DNA of 64,000 bases from Flavobacteriales bacterium (GTDB lineage Bacteria > Bacteroidota > Bacteroidia > Flavobacteriales_E > Vicingaceae): contig JADYZM010000007.1 of assembly GCA_020853105.1 (NCBI GenBank), positions 1 to 64,000 of the forward strand, given 5' to 3'. Shown one piece after another: positions 17,701 to 24,742 of this stretch. Within the stretch, counting starts at the first letter, position 1; the number at the start of each line of letters is the position of its first letter. The notes under the pieces are model-generated. The model had not been told where the DNA came from and ran no database searches. It saw only the letters and a list, made by a program, of their open reading frames with translations. A program made the position numbers and the translations under genes.

Positions 17701-18563
17701 CCTGATCCAGGTGTAAATCCTGTAGTGCCCCACTCAATGTTCCAAGCAGTAGCTGTGCCGTTTTCTGTCCATCCTAAATTTGCAGAATTAAAAGTAATTC
17801 CTGTTGCTGTTAGAGCTGATGGTGCTGGGCAAAGAGGTGGTGGTGGTGGTAAAAAGATTAATTTTTTTCCGACAAGTCCTACAGTTGATGAAATAGTGTT
17901 ATTAGCTGTTACACTAGAAACCGTTGAAACCATTCCAGGTGTTACACTTAAGAATGAACCAGTACCATTAATCCCAACAGATGCAGTTAAAGTTCCTGCA
18001 GGATCCATTGTTGGACCATAAATAAACTCAATTGCATGAGTTGTTTCGTAAATTCGTAACTTATAAGAAGCAAGTAGGGTCGAACTTGTGCTTCCGCCAC
18101 CTCCAATATTGATTGAATCCCAACCAACTTCAAAAATTCTATTTGGAGCAATTCCACTTGTAGCGTATTCAATTTTTCCGGTATTTCTATGATTATCATC
18201 CCAAAATGGAGCCAACAATGGGCGTTGAGGTGCGGCGTTACCAAGATTATTTGACCATGGAGAACCACCTATATTACTTCCTAATCGAACAAAACCATTG
18301 GTATTGATGCTTAAAGTGGTGTAAGTAATACCCTCAAACTTGAAAACAAAAGGAATAGCGACTGCATTTTCACTACCGTCATCACCGGTAGCTGTTGAAT
18401 TTGTTCCTACTACTGGAACATAGGTCTCTGTAGTTTCTGAGAAACTATACAGCGACGCCTGTTGTTGTGCATTTAATCGTGTGGTCAGTGCACTTGTAAA
18501 AAACAATGCCGACACAAGGCTAAATGACAGAATTTCGTTAATTTTTCTGTACATTTTTTTCAT
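14793..18563 (-). CDS. Secreted fibronectin type III / GEVED protein with T9SS type A signal
   Basis: The 1,256-residue protein begins with a signal peptide (to about 33, ending NAQQ). An N-terminal beta domain is followed by four fibronectin III domains (each with L-x-W-T-E-N-G-T-A-T-x-W and Y-x-F-Y-V-x-A), a GEVED domain after the first (W-V-D-W-N-N-N...G-E-F-E-D-Y), and two nearly identical MAM/choice-of-anchor-like domains (S-P-V-F-D-L...P-E-L-S-F-Y-Y-G-Q-E). The last 80 residues (F-A-V-Y-P-N-P-S-N-G-L...G-V-Y-F-V-S-V...K-V-I-L-Q) are a clear T9SS type A sorting domain, so it crosses the outer membrane. No catalytic domain is visible; adhesion or surface binding is likely. Repeats have been kept alike at DNA level. 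Confidence 0.9.
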   Translation of the reverse strand: MKKMYRKINEILSFSLVSALFFTSALTTRLNAQQQASLYSFSETTETYVPVVGTNSTATGDDGSENAVAIPFVFKFEGITYTTLSINTNGFVRLGSNIGGSPWSNNLGNAAPQRPLLAPFWDDNHRNTGKIEYATSGIAPNRIFEVGWDSINIGGGGSTSSTLLASYKLRIYETTHAIEFIYGPTMDPAGTLTASVGINGTGSFLSVTPGMVSTVSSVTANNTISSTVGLVGKKLIFLPPPPPLCPAPSALTATGITFNSANLGWTENGTATAWNIEWGTTGFTPGSGTLIAGTTTNPHTLSGLSPNTSYEFYVQADCGGNGNSVWIGPFSFFTGYCKPSSTNSTTYINNFSTTNGFLNISNLASGYTTGGYFDGTSQVVSRYANSTFDFNGVIVGGTAGFSIWVDWNNNLILDNATEKVFNTTSYSNGPFSATITVPMGTPIGNYRMRVAVDYNSSNPSLPCAAISTGEFEDYTIAVVTPPSCLPPSVLTATGITSTSANLGWTENGTATTWNIEWGTTGFTPGSGTLITGTTTNPQALSGLSPNTSYEFYVQADCGGNGSSTWSGPFSFTTLCAAFNTFPFTETFETMSASRACWTQQQVAGAANWTYATGAGGGTITSAYAGTMNARFVSQSGTNSPVTKLISPVFDLTSLTTPELSFYYGQEDWAGDQNKLKVYYRISSSDPWVEIFYDSLNVAAWTAKTLSLPNPSATYQIAFEGINNFGRANVVDEVMIVDAASFCSAPSALTATGITSTSANLGWTENGTATTWNIEWGTTGFTPGSGTLIIGATTNPHALSGLSANTSYEFYVQADCGGNGSSTWSGPFSFTTLCAALNTFPFLETFEVTSPSRSCWGQIQETGVGTWTYAAGSSGGSITTAQSGLLNARFVSLSGTNSPITKLVSPVFDLTSLTTPELSFYYGQEIWSPDQNKLKVYYRISSSDPWVEIFYDSLNVAAWTAKTLSLPNPSATYQIAFEGINNYGRANVVDEVAIKEGAAPCSAPSNLTAFNITQTSATLDWTENGTATEWDIEWGNQGFTQGTGTVVHVLSKPYVLQPLQPGTPYSFYVRATCGMGDTSVWVGPYDFMTPPCTPIGLELGNDTTLCLDESLTLSAPAGGPWSYAWSTSETTSSITVDTSTFGGAGTYNVSVVVIDFITQCQYNDAINVTFSVCVGIKESDNAHFAVYPNPSNGLITVRTSTSNNGTIEISNLQGKVVYKNTLNSNSQIIDMSGQAKGVYFVSVSTPKGVEIQKVILQ
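16237..17097. repeat. 87-bp exact direct repeat inside the FN3 gene (two copies, 774 bp apart)
   Basis: The bases at 16237-16323 and 17011-17097 are identical. They encode the same part of the second and third fibronectin III domains. Longer, less exact similarity flanks them, including the two MAM-like units at about 15590-15900 and 16350-16680. Confidence 0.85.
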
Positions 18564-18612
18564 AATTAATGGATTTAGTTTATTGCGAATTTTAATTTTA
18601 AAATTTAAACAA

Positions 18613-18620
18613 CAAATGTA
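18613..18620 (-). promoter_or_regulatory. Promoter -7 element for the FN3 gene
   Basis: CAAATGTA on the plus strand reads TACATTTG on the minus strand, a TAnnTTTG match about 50 bases before the start at 18563. The palindrome 18641-18658 lies 20 bases upstream of it. Confidence 0.55.
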
Positions 18621-18640
18621 ATTTAAAAAACAAACAAAAT

Positions 18641-18658
18641 TTATGACTTATGTCATAA
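18641..18658. promoter_or_regulatory. CRP/FNR-like palindrome TTATGAC-N4-GTCATAA (copy 1)
   Basis: Two perfect 7-base arms separated by four bases (TTAT). A second copy with the same arms and a different spacer lies at 48843-48860. The centre is about 41-42 bases upstream of the start predicted from TACATTTG at 18613-18620, the position of a class II activator site. Confidence 0.55.
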
Positions 18659-18688
18659 TTTAACAAATACTAAGGTTAAAAAAGTAAA

Positions 18689-19801
18689 TTAAATAAATAC
18701 TCGTTTTACTCTTGGTGAGATAGAAGAAAGAATTTCATAAGGTATAGTTTGTAGAACGGAAGACAATTGTTTTGTTGAATCTTGGTTATAAAAAAAATAG
18801 ATTTCATCATCTTCCTTGCATTCAATACCGGTAACATCAATCATACACATATCCATACAAACAGACCCTACAGTTGGAGCAAACTTATTGTGTAGCTTTA
18901 CTTTCCAATTACCATTACCTATACGTCTGCTAATTCCATCGGCATAGCCAAGCGGCACGGTGGCAATGGTAAGTTGTTTAGTGGCTTTTCCTTTTCTGCC
19001 GTATCCAATAGAATCACCTTTTGGAATAGTTTTGAGTTGTGCAATTTTTGTTTTTAAGACAGCAACATTTTTTATGTGTTTTGTATGCTTTGATTCTGAA
19101 ACAAAGCCATATAAACCAATGCCTAATCGAACCATATCAAATTGGGCGTCCGGAAAACGCAACGCTCCATTTGAGTTTAAAATATGCTTATCAAAACGGT
19201 AGTGAATTGTTTTTTCCATTTCTGAAATTACCTCTTTGAATCGAATGATTTGTAGCTTAGTGAAATCATCATGGTTTTTTTCATCTGATGCTGCAAGATG
19301 AGAAAAAACTCCCTCAACTTTTATTTGTGGAGCTTTTTTTAATGCCAAAAGAAGGTCAGGAATTTCATTTGGGCTAAACCCTAAACGATGCATTCCGGTG
19401 TCGATTTTTATATTAATTTGAAAAGAATCAATTTTTTTAGGATGTTTTTTTAACGCTTTTAGTAACGACCGAAAGGAATAGAAAGAAAAAATAACCGGAC
19501 TTAATTTGTGTTCAATAATTAGGTCAAAACTTTCTAATTCAGGCTTCATAATCATAATTGGCAGTTTAATTCCTACTTTTCGAAGCTCAACACCTTCTAA
19601 AATATTAGCAACACCCAAATAATTTACTCCATTTTCTTCCAACAATTTAGCTACTCCAAAAGGACCAAGTCCATAGCCGTATGCTTTTACCATTCCCATA
19701 ATTTTGGTTGTTGGTAATAGTTGCGACCTAAAATAATTCAAATTTGAAATTAAGTTTTTAGAATGGATTTCAAGGGTAGTATCGTATTTTAATTTTCTCA
19801 C
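18689..19801 (-). CDS. alr: Alanine racemase
   Basis: This PLP enzyme interconverts L- and D-alanine for peptidoglycan. The motif M-V-K-A-Y-G-Y-G holds the PLP lysine near the N-terminus; [10 protein letters not shown] and [10 protein letters not shown] hold the second-site tyrosine region and the C-terminal domain signature. I prefer the GTG at 19801, which overlaps the tdk stop as GTGA and gives about 370 residues beginning [12 protein letters not shown]; the upstream ATG at 19840 would overlap tdk by 43 bases and add 13 unusual residues. The overlap suggests translational coupling to tdk. Confidence 0.93.
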   Translation of the reverse strand: MRKLKYDTTLEIHSKNLISNLNYFRSQLLPTTKIMGMVKAYGYGLGPFGVAKLLEENGVNYLGVANILEGVELRKVGIKLPIMIMKPELESFDLIIEHKLSPVIFSFYSFRSLLKALKKHPKKIDSFQINIKIDTGMHRLGFSPNEIPDLLLALKKAPQIKVEGVFSHLAASDEKNHDDFTKLQIIRFKEVISEMEKTIHYRFDKHILNSNGALRFPDAQFDMVRLGIGLYGFVSESKHTKHIKNVAVLKTKIAQLKTIPKGDSIGYGRKGKATKQLTIATVPLGYADGISRRIGNGNWKVKLHNKFAPTVGSVCMDMCMIDVTGIECKEDDEIYFFYNQDSTKQLSSVLQTIPYEILSSISPRVKRVFI

Positions 19802-20382
19802 TTGTTCATTTTTTGAATGGTAGTAAAACAACTTCTGCATAGTGGTTCATAGGCGTCAGTTTCTCCCAAGTGAACTAATTTTTTTTCTTCAACAATTCTG
19901 TGAGAATGATGGGCAAGTTCGCCACATTTTACACAAATAGCATGAACTTTTGTAACATATTCGGCACATGCCATGATAGCCGGAATAGGACCAAATGGGA
20001 TACCTTTGAAATCCATATCAAGACCTGCAACAATTACTCTTATCCCACTATTTGCTAATTGATTACAAACATTTACCAATTCATCATCAAAGAACTGAGC
20101 TTCGTCAATACCAACAACATCAACATTATTCGCCAATAAAACAATATTAGCAGAAGATGGAACGGGTGTAGAATGAATCTCATTAGAATCGTGCGAAACT
20201 ACTTTTTCTGAATCGTATCGGGTGTCAATCTCGGGTTTAAATATTTCCACTTTTTGCTTGGCAAATTGAGCACGTTTCATTCGCCGAATCAACTCTTCGG
20301 TTTTTCCGGAAAACATAGAACCGCAAATCACTTCTATCCAGCCTCTTTTTTTTATCGGTTTTGAAGTATTTTCTAAAAACAT
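19798..20382 (-). CDS. tdk: Thymidine kinase
   Basis: The 194-residue type II thymidine kinase phosphorylates thymidine (salvage) with ATP in the cytoplasm. It shows the P-loop (C-G-S-M-F-S-G-K-T), the Walker B-like V-G-I-D-E-A-Q-F-F, and the zinc cysteines C-V-K-C and C-R-S-C in the C-terminal lasso region. It is the first gene of an operon with alr. The promoter element TACTTTTG (minus strand, 20415-20408) forms half of a palindrome with the promoter of the divergent gene. Confidence 0.95.
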   Translation of the reverse strand: MFLENTSKPIKKRGWIEVICGSMFSGKTEELIRRMKRAQFAKQKVEIFKPEIDTRYDSEKVVSHDSNEIHSTPVPSSANIVLLANNVDVVGIDEAQFFDDELVNVCNQLANSGIRVIVAGLDMDFKGIPFGPIPAIMACAEYVTKVHAICVKCGELAHHSHRIVEEKKLVHLGETDAYEPLCRSCFTTIQKMNK

Positions 20383-20395
20383 GCGTTAAACTTGT

Positions 20396-20415
20396 TACTT
20401 TTGTTTCCAAAAGTA
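20396..20415. promoter_or_regulatory. Palindromic pair of face-to-face promoter elements
   Basis: TACTTTTG (plus, 20396-20403), TTTC, CAAAAGTA (the same element on the minus strand, 20415-20408). The plus copy serves the gene at 20439 and the minus copy serves tdk at 20382. Each predicted transcription start falls within the other element. No clear TTG at -33 was found for either. Confidence 0.6.
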
Positions 20416-20438
20416 GCATTTTTTAAACTCTCAGCCCT

Positions 20439-21062
20439 ATGGAAGTAAAACAATTGAGAAAAGAATTTAACCAACTTTTAGAAAACATCAACAAACATTC
20501 TGAACAGTTTACAAATAGTGAACATCTCCCAGCATTAGAAGTTAGCGTGATGATGTCTAAACTTCATAAATTACTTGAAGTTGCAACAGTTCTAAAGTTT
20601 GTTTTGATTAAAAATGAGTCGGTTCATAAAGTGCTTTTGCACAAAGAATACACCAGTCATGTTCAGGAAACAACAAGTAGTGTTGAAAAAGAAGCTTCTA
20701 CCGAAAAAATTGAAATAAAAGTGATTTCGGAACAAGTTGCTAAACCGGAAGTTGAAACAAAGAATCTATCTGTTGAAGAAAAAATAGAACCTTCAAAAAT
20801 TGCTGTTGCAGATAAGTTTGCCTCAACTGCCATTCATTCACTTAAAGACGCATTCTCGTTAAACGATAGGTATTTGTTTGCTAACGAAATGTTCGGTAAG
20901 GATATGCAACTGTTTTCTGATACTGTTAAAAAAATTGACCTATGCGGTTCTCACGCTGAGGCTCAACAAATTTTATCAGAATGCCTATCAAAATTCAATT
21001 GGGATAAAGAAAACGAGCGTGTGGCTTCATTTTATCATTTAGTTGAACGTAGATTTATGTAA
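20439..21062 (+). CDS. Conserved hypothetical protein
   Basis: The 207-residue protein has no signal peptide. Residues 1-75 are mainly helical, about 76-130 are a charged low-complexity linker (Glu/Lys/Val rich), and about 130-207 form a compact conserved-looking C-terminal domain (A-F-S-L-N-D-R-Y-L-F-A-N-E-M-F...W-D-K-E-N-E-R-V-A-S-F...V-E-R-R-F). I have seen this C-terminal pattern in Bacteroidota proteins of unknown function. It begins the operon leading to the M28 peptidase and is divergent from tdk. No function is assigned. Confidence 0.75.
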   Translation: MEVKQLRKEFNQLLENINKHSEQFTNSEHLPALEVSVMMSKLHKLLEVATVLKFVLIKNESVHKVLLHKEYTSHVQETTSSVEKEASTEKIEIKVISEQVAKPEVETKNLSVEEKIEPSKIAVADKFASTAIHSLKDAFSLNDRYLFANEMFGKDMQLFSDTVKKIDLCGSHAEAQQILSECLSKFNWDKENERVASFYHLVERRFM

Positions 21063-21069
21063 CCCTATA

Positions 21070-22329
21070 ATGAATAAGGTATTCGGGTCAATAATTTTGA
21101 TTTTTTTGTGTCAACTTTGCTCTGCACAAGATATTAAATACTCCCGATTTATTATAGATACACTTACCTCCGAATACTTTGCCGGAAGAGGGGTTGTGGA
21201 TAGTGGTGAGGCAAAAGCAGCCCAATTTATTAGTAATGAATTTAAAAGAATTGGATTAGAGCCTTTTGGGAAAAGCTATAATCAATCTTTCTCTTATGCT
21301 ATTAATACTTTTCCGGGAAAATTATCGATTTCTATTGATGGAAAACCGATAACACCCGGAGTAGATTTTTTAGTAGCCCCAAATTCGTGTAAAATTCATG
21401 GTGATTATAAGTTGATTTGGTATAACGAATCCAATATACCAACAGTTAAACAATTAAAAAAGTTAGCCAACGAACATTTTTTTGAAAGCCGATTTGTTGT
21501 AATCGACAATATTGGAGCAACAACAAAAACCAAAGAGTTTGAAATGTTAAAAATAAATTCAGTTGGAGCTGCCGGTATCATTCGTTTGGAAGAAAAAAAA
21601 TTAACTCATCGACTGTCATTAACAGTAACTGATTACGTTACTTTACACATTCTTCGTTCATCAATTAACAGCAATTCAAAAAATATTTTTCTCGACATAG
21701 ATCAGCATTTTGAGAAAAATTATACATCTCAAAATATTATTGGAAAAATAGTAGGAAAAACCAATCCTGATTCAATAATTGTTTTTTCTGCACATTACGA
21801 CCATTTAGGAAAAATGGGAGTAGAAACGTATTTTCCGGGAGCAAATGACAACGCAAGCGGAATAGCAATGCTGCTTAGTTTGGCTAATTATTACAGTCTA
21901 AACAAACCCAAAAAAACTATTGTTTTTATGGCTTTTGGAGCTGAAGAATCCGGAATTATAGGCTCTAAATATTATACTGAAAATCCACTTTTTCCATTAA
22001 ATCAAATTAATTTTTTGTTGAATCTGGATTTGATGGGAACAGGAGAAGATGGAATACAAGTTGTTAATGGCTCTGTATTTTCTAATCACTTTTTAAAACT
22101 CAATGATATCAATCAATCGCAACAATTACTAAAAGAAATTAAAACCAGAGGAAAGGCAGCAAATAGCGACCATTACTGGTTTACGGAAAATGGAGTACCT
22201 TCATTTTTTATCTATACTCTAGGTGGTGTAGCAGCCTATCACGACATCTATGATAAATCCATAACACTACCTTTAAATGAGTTTGAAGATTGTTTTAAAC
22301 TTTTAGTCTTATTTGTTGGTGAATTGTAG
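21070..22329 (+). CDS. Secreted M28-family metallopeptidase
   Basis: The ATG at 21070 opens a signal peptide (M-N-K-V-F-G-S...C-S-A-Q) and is preferred over a TTG nine codons upstream. The zinc ligands of family M28 are visible: S-A-H-Y-D-H-L-G, G-A-N-D-N-A-S-G, G-A-E-E-S-G, N-L-D-L-M-G and a late H in Y-H-D-I-Y-D. The N-terminal part carries a PA-like insert. These are dizinc aminopeptidases acting in the periplasm or outside the cell. It starts 7 bases after the preceding gene. Confidence 0.92.
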   Translation: MNKVFGSIILIFLCQLCSAQDIKYSRFIIDTLTSEYFAGRGVVDSGEAKAAQFISNEFKRIGLEPFGKSYNQSFSYAINTFPGKLSISIDGKPITPGVDFLVAPNSCKIHGDYKLIWYNESNIPTVKQLKKLANEHFFESRFVVIDNIGATTKTKEFEMLKINSVGAAGIIRLEEKKLTHRLSLTVTDYVTLHILRSSINSNSKNIFLDIDQHFEKNYTSQNIIGKIVGKTNPDSIIVFSAHYDHLGKMGVETYFPGANDNASGIAMLLSLANYYSLNKPKKTIVFMAFGAEESGIIGSKYYTENPLFPLNQINFLLNLDLMGTGEDGIQVVNGSVFSNHFLKLNDINQSQQLLKEIKTRGKAANSDHYWFTENGVPSFFIYTLGGVAAYHDIYDKSITLPLNEFEDCFKLLVLFVGEL

Positions 22330-22350
22330 TTAGCTTTGCAATAAAAAATC

Positions 22351-22863
22351 ATGAATAAAACCAAGAAAGCATCTGAAACTTTGACCATTATGACCGAGAT
22401 TGTATTACCCAATGATACCAATACTTTGGGTAATTTGATGGGAGGAAAACTTTTGCATTGGATGGATATATGCGCTGCTATTTCAGCTCACAGGTGCAGC
22501 AATAGAGTAACTGTTACCGCTTCTGTAAACCATGTGTCATTCTCTCACCCAATAGGGTTAGGCGATATTGTTACTCTTGAATCCAAAGTATCTCGTACGT
22601 TTAATTCATCAATGGAAGTTTTCATTGACGTTTTTGTAGAAGATCATCGTGACGGCACAAGAAAACAATGCAACAATGCAATTTATACTTTTGTAGCTGT
22701 TGACCAAATCGGAAACCCCATTAGTGTTCCTGATGTTATCCCTGAAACTGATGTTGAAAAAAGCAGATACGACGGAGCCTTACGACGAAGACAATTGAGT
22801 TTGATTTTAGCCGGTAAAATGAAACCGGAAGAGGCTACTGAGTTGAAAAAATTATTTGTCTAA
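22351..22863 (+). CDS. Acyl-CoA thioesterase (hotdog fold)
   Basis: The 170-residue protein matches the YciA/BFIT-type acyl-CoA hydrolases: P-N-D-T-N-T-L-G-N-L-M-G-G-K-L-L-H-W-M-D near residues 21-40 contains the catalytic Asn/Asp region, and N-H-V-S-F-S-H-P-I-G-L-G-D-I-V follows. It hydrolyses acyl-CoA to free acid and CoA in the cytoplasm. Chain-length preference cannot be read from sequence. It lies 21 bases after the M28 gene and runs up to the nitrilase gene. Confidence 0.92.
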   Translation: MNKTKKASETLTIMTEIVLPNDTNTLGNLMGGKLLHWMDICAAISAHRCSNRVTVTASVNHVSFSHPIGLGDIVTLESKVSRTFNSSMEVFIDVFVEDHRDGTRKQCNNAIYTFVAVDQIGNPISVPDVIPETDVEKSRYDGALRRRQLSLILAGKMKPEEATELKKLFV

Positions 22864-22882
22864 GGTTGTTTTAACTGAGAAT

Positions 22883-23695
22883 ATGAAAAGCTTAAAAATA
22901 TCCTTGATACAATCTGAGCTTTTTTGGGAAAATCCTATTAAAAATAAAGAGCTTTTTACAGAAAAAATCAATTCCATTTCAGAACAAGTTGATGTAATTG
23001 TTTTGCCTGAGATGTTCACAACAGGATTTACAATGAATACAGAGGCTTGTGGAGAGGTTATGAGTGGAGAGACCATTGAATGGATGAAACATCAAGCAGC
23101 TAAAAAAAATGCAGCAGTTACAGGTAGCTTAATAATAACCTATGAAGGAAACTATTATAATCGTTTAATTTGGGCACAACCAGACGGTAAAATTTTTCAC
23201 TACGATAAAAGACATTTGTTCAGAATGGCAAATGAGCATAATTTTTATTCATCCGGGAAAAATAGATTGGTTATTGAATGGCGAGGTTGGAAAATTTTTC
23301 CATTGATATGCTATGATTTACGTTTTCCTGTTTGGAGCAGAAATAGAGTTATGGAAGCTGGAGAACAAATACAATACGAATATGATTGCCTTATAAATGT
23401 CGCCAATTGGCCAGATGTTAGAAAATCTGCATGGTGTAAACTATTAGAAGCAAGAGCAATTGAAAATCAATCGTATGTTGTAGGGGTAAATCGAGTTGGA
23501 ACCGATGAGAATCAAAAAAAATATTCCGGAAATTCAAGAGCAATTGATTTCTTGGGAAACATTATAAATGAATTGCAAGAATATGAAAATGCAATTCAAA
23601 CAGTAGAACTTAACTTAACTGAGCTATCAAATTATAGAGCCAAGTTCCCTGCAGGAATGGATGCAGACAATTTTATTATAACCGATATTCTGTGA
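22883..23695 (+). CDS. Nitrilase-family amidohydrolase (omega-amidase/YafV-like)
   Basis: The Glu-Lys-Cys triad of carbon-nitrogen hydrolases is visible: L-P-E-M-F-T-T-G-F (Glu), Y-D-K-R-H-L-F (Lys) and I-C-Y-D-L-R-F-P-V-W (Cys). The opening (K-I-S-L-I-Q-S-E-L-F-W-E-N-P) and length (270 residues) match YafV/Nit2-type omega-amidases, which hydrolyse alpha-ketoglutaramate and related amides. I choose ATG at 22883; a longer frame from TTG at 22856 adds nine poor residues overlapping the previous gene. The stop overlaps the next GTG start. Confidence 0.9.
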   Translation: MKSLKISLIQSELFWENPIKNKELFTEKINSISEQVDVIVLPEMFTTGFTMNTEACGEVMSGETIEWMKHQAAKKNAAVTGSLIITYEGNYYNRLIWAQPDGKIFHYDKRHLFRMANEHNFYSSGKNRLVIEWRGWKIFPLICYDLRFPVWSRNRVMEAGEQIQYEYDCLINVANWPDVRKSAWCKLLEARAIENQSYVVGVNRVGTDENQKKYSGNSRAIDFLGNIINELQEYENAIQTVELNLTELSNYRAKFPAGMDADNFIITDIL

Positions 23696-24645
23696 GCAAA
23701 CTATCAAAAGTATTATTTATTGATTCTGTCCATCCAATTTTGGAAGAAAGGCTCGTAACACTTGGAATTCATTGTGAGCACGATTACCATAGCTCTAAAT
23801 CTCAGTTGGAAAATACCATTCAAAACTATCAGGGAATAGTAATCAGAAGCAGATTTACAATTGATAAGGTATTTATTGATAAAGCAAAACAACTAAAATT
23901 TATAGCCCGTTCGGGTGCCGGATTGGAAAATATTGATGTTGAATATGCTGAAAAATCAGGAATTAAAATTATCAATTCGCCCGAAGGAAACAGAAACGCT
24001 GTTGGAGAACATGCTTTAGGAATGTTGTTGATGCTGTTTAATCAACTGAAAAAAGGAGACCATGAAGTTCGAAATCAAATATGGGACAGAGAGGGAAATA
24101 GAGGATTAGAGATTGAAGGAAAAACAGTAGGAATAATAGGCTATGGAAACACAGGAAGTTCTTTTGCAAAAAAACTAAGCGGATTTGATTGTAGAGTTAT
24201 TGCTTTTGATAAATACAAATCCGTTGAAAGCAAATTTGCAGAAAATGTTACTTTAGATTATCTAAAAAATTGTTCGGACATCATTAGTATTCATTTACCA
24301 TTAACCAAAGAAACAGAGTTTTTTATTGATGAAACCTTTATTGATTCGTGTTCAAAACCCTTCTATTTAATAAATACTGCCCGAGGAAACCATGTTAAAA
24401 CAGCAGATTTAATTAATGGACTTCGAACCAAAAAAGTATTAGGAGCGTGCTTAGATGTGTTGGAATATGAAACAAAATCGTTTGAAACTATAGCTTCAGA
24501 TAATTTGCCCGAAGATTTTTTATTTCTTTCCAAATCTGAACAAGTTGTTTTATCTCCTCACGTTGCCGGGTGGACAATTGAGTCATATAAAAAGTTGTCG
24601 TCAGTATTGGCTGATAAAATCGAACAATTATTTTTTAAAAACTGA
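23692..24645 (+). CDS. D-2-hydroxyacid dehydrogenase (phosphoglycerate dehydrogenase-like)
   Basis: The GTG start overlaps the upstream TGA by 4 bases (GTGA). The protein shows the NAD-binding G-I-I-G-Y-G-N-T-G-S, then N-T-A-R-G-N (catalytic Arg) and L-S-P-H-V-A-G-W-T (catalytic His). The N-terminal catalytic part includes I-A-R-S-G-A-G-L-E-N-I-D. At 317 residues it lacks the ACT domain of long SerA enzymes. It reduces or oxidises a 2-keto/2-hydroxy acid with NAD; phosphoglycerate or hydroxypyruvate are the likeliest substrates. Neighbouring omega-amidase activity also yields keto acids. Confidence 0.88.
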   Translation: MSKLSKVLFIDSVHPILEERLVTLGIHCEHDYHSSKSQLENTIQNYQGIVIRSRFTIDKVFIDKAKQLKFIARSGAGLENIDVEYAEKSGIKIINSPEGNRNAVGEHALGMLLMLFNQLKKGDHEVRNQIWDREGNRGLEIEGKTVGIIGYGNTGSSFAKKLSGFDCRVIAFDKYKSVESKFAENVTLDYLKNCSDIISIHLPLTKETEFFIDETFIDSCSKPFYLINTARGNHVKTADLINGLRTKKVLGACLDVLEYETKSFETIASDNLPEDFLFLSKSEQVVLSPHVAGWTIESYKKLSSVLADKIEQLFFKN

Positions 24646-24655
24646 GGGATAGGAT

Positions 24656-24680
24656 ATTTATTAAGGAATTCCTAATAAAT
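24656..24680. repeat. Imperfect 24-bp palindrome between convergent genes
   Basis: ATTTATTA, A, GGAATTCC, TAATAAAT: complete dyad symmetry apart from one extra A. It has no T-run and starts 11 bases after the dehydrogenase stop. Confidence 0.5.
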
Positions 24681-24688
24681 TTAGAGGC

Positions 24689-24707
24689 AAACCAAAATGG
24701 TTTTTTT
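24689..24707 (+). terminator. Weak intrinsic terminator
   Basis: AAACC, AAAAT, GGTTT followed by further T residues lies after the 20439-24645 operon. The stem is only 5 bp. Confidence 0.45.
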
Positions 24708-24742
24708 AAAATTTTCTACTCCTTCAAAAAAAATAAAAAAGT

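Noticed and set aside
17641-18021. Plus-strand open frame of 126 codons opposite the FN3 gene
   Set aside because: It is a shadow of the FN3 coding sequence; composition follows the sense repeat and no family is recognised.
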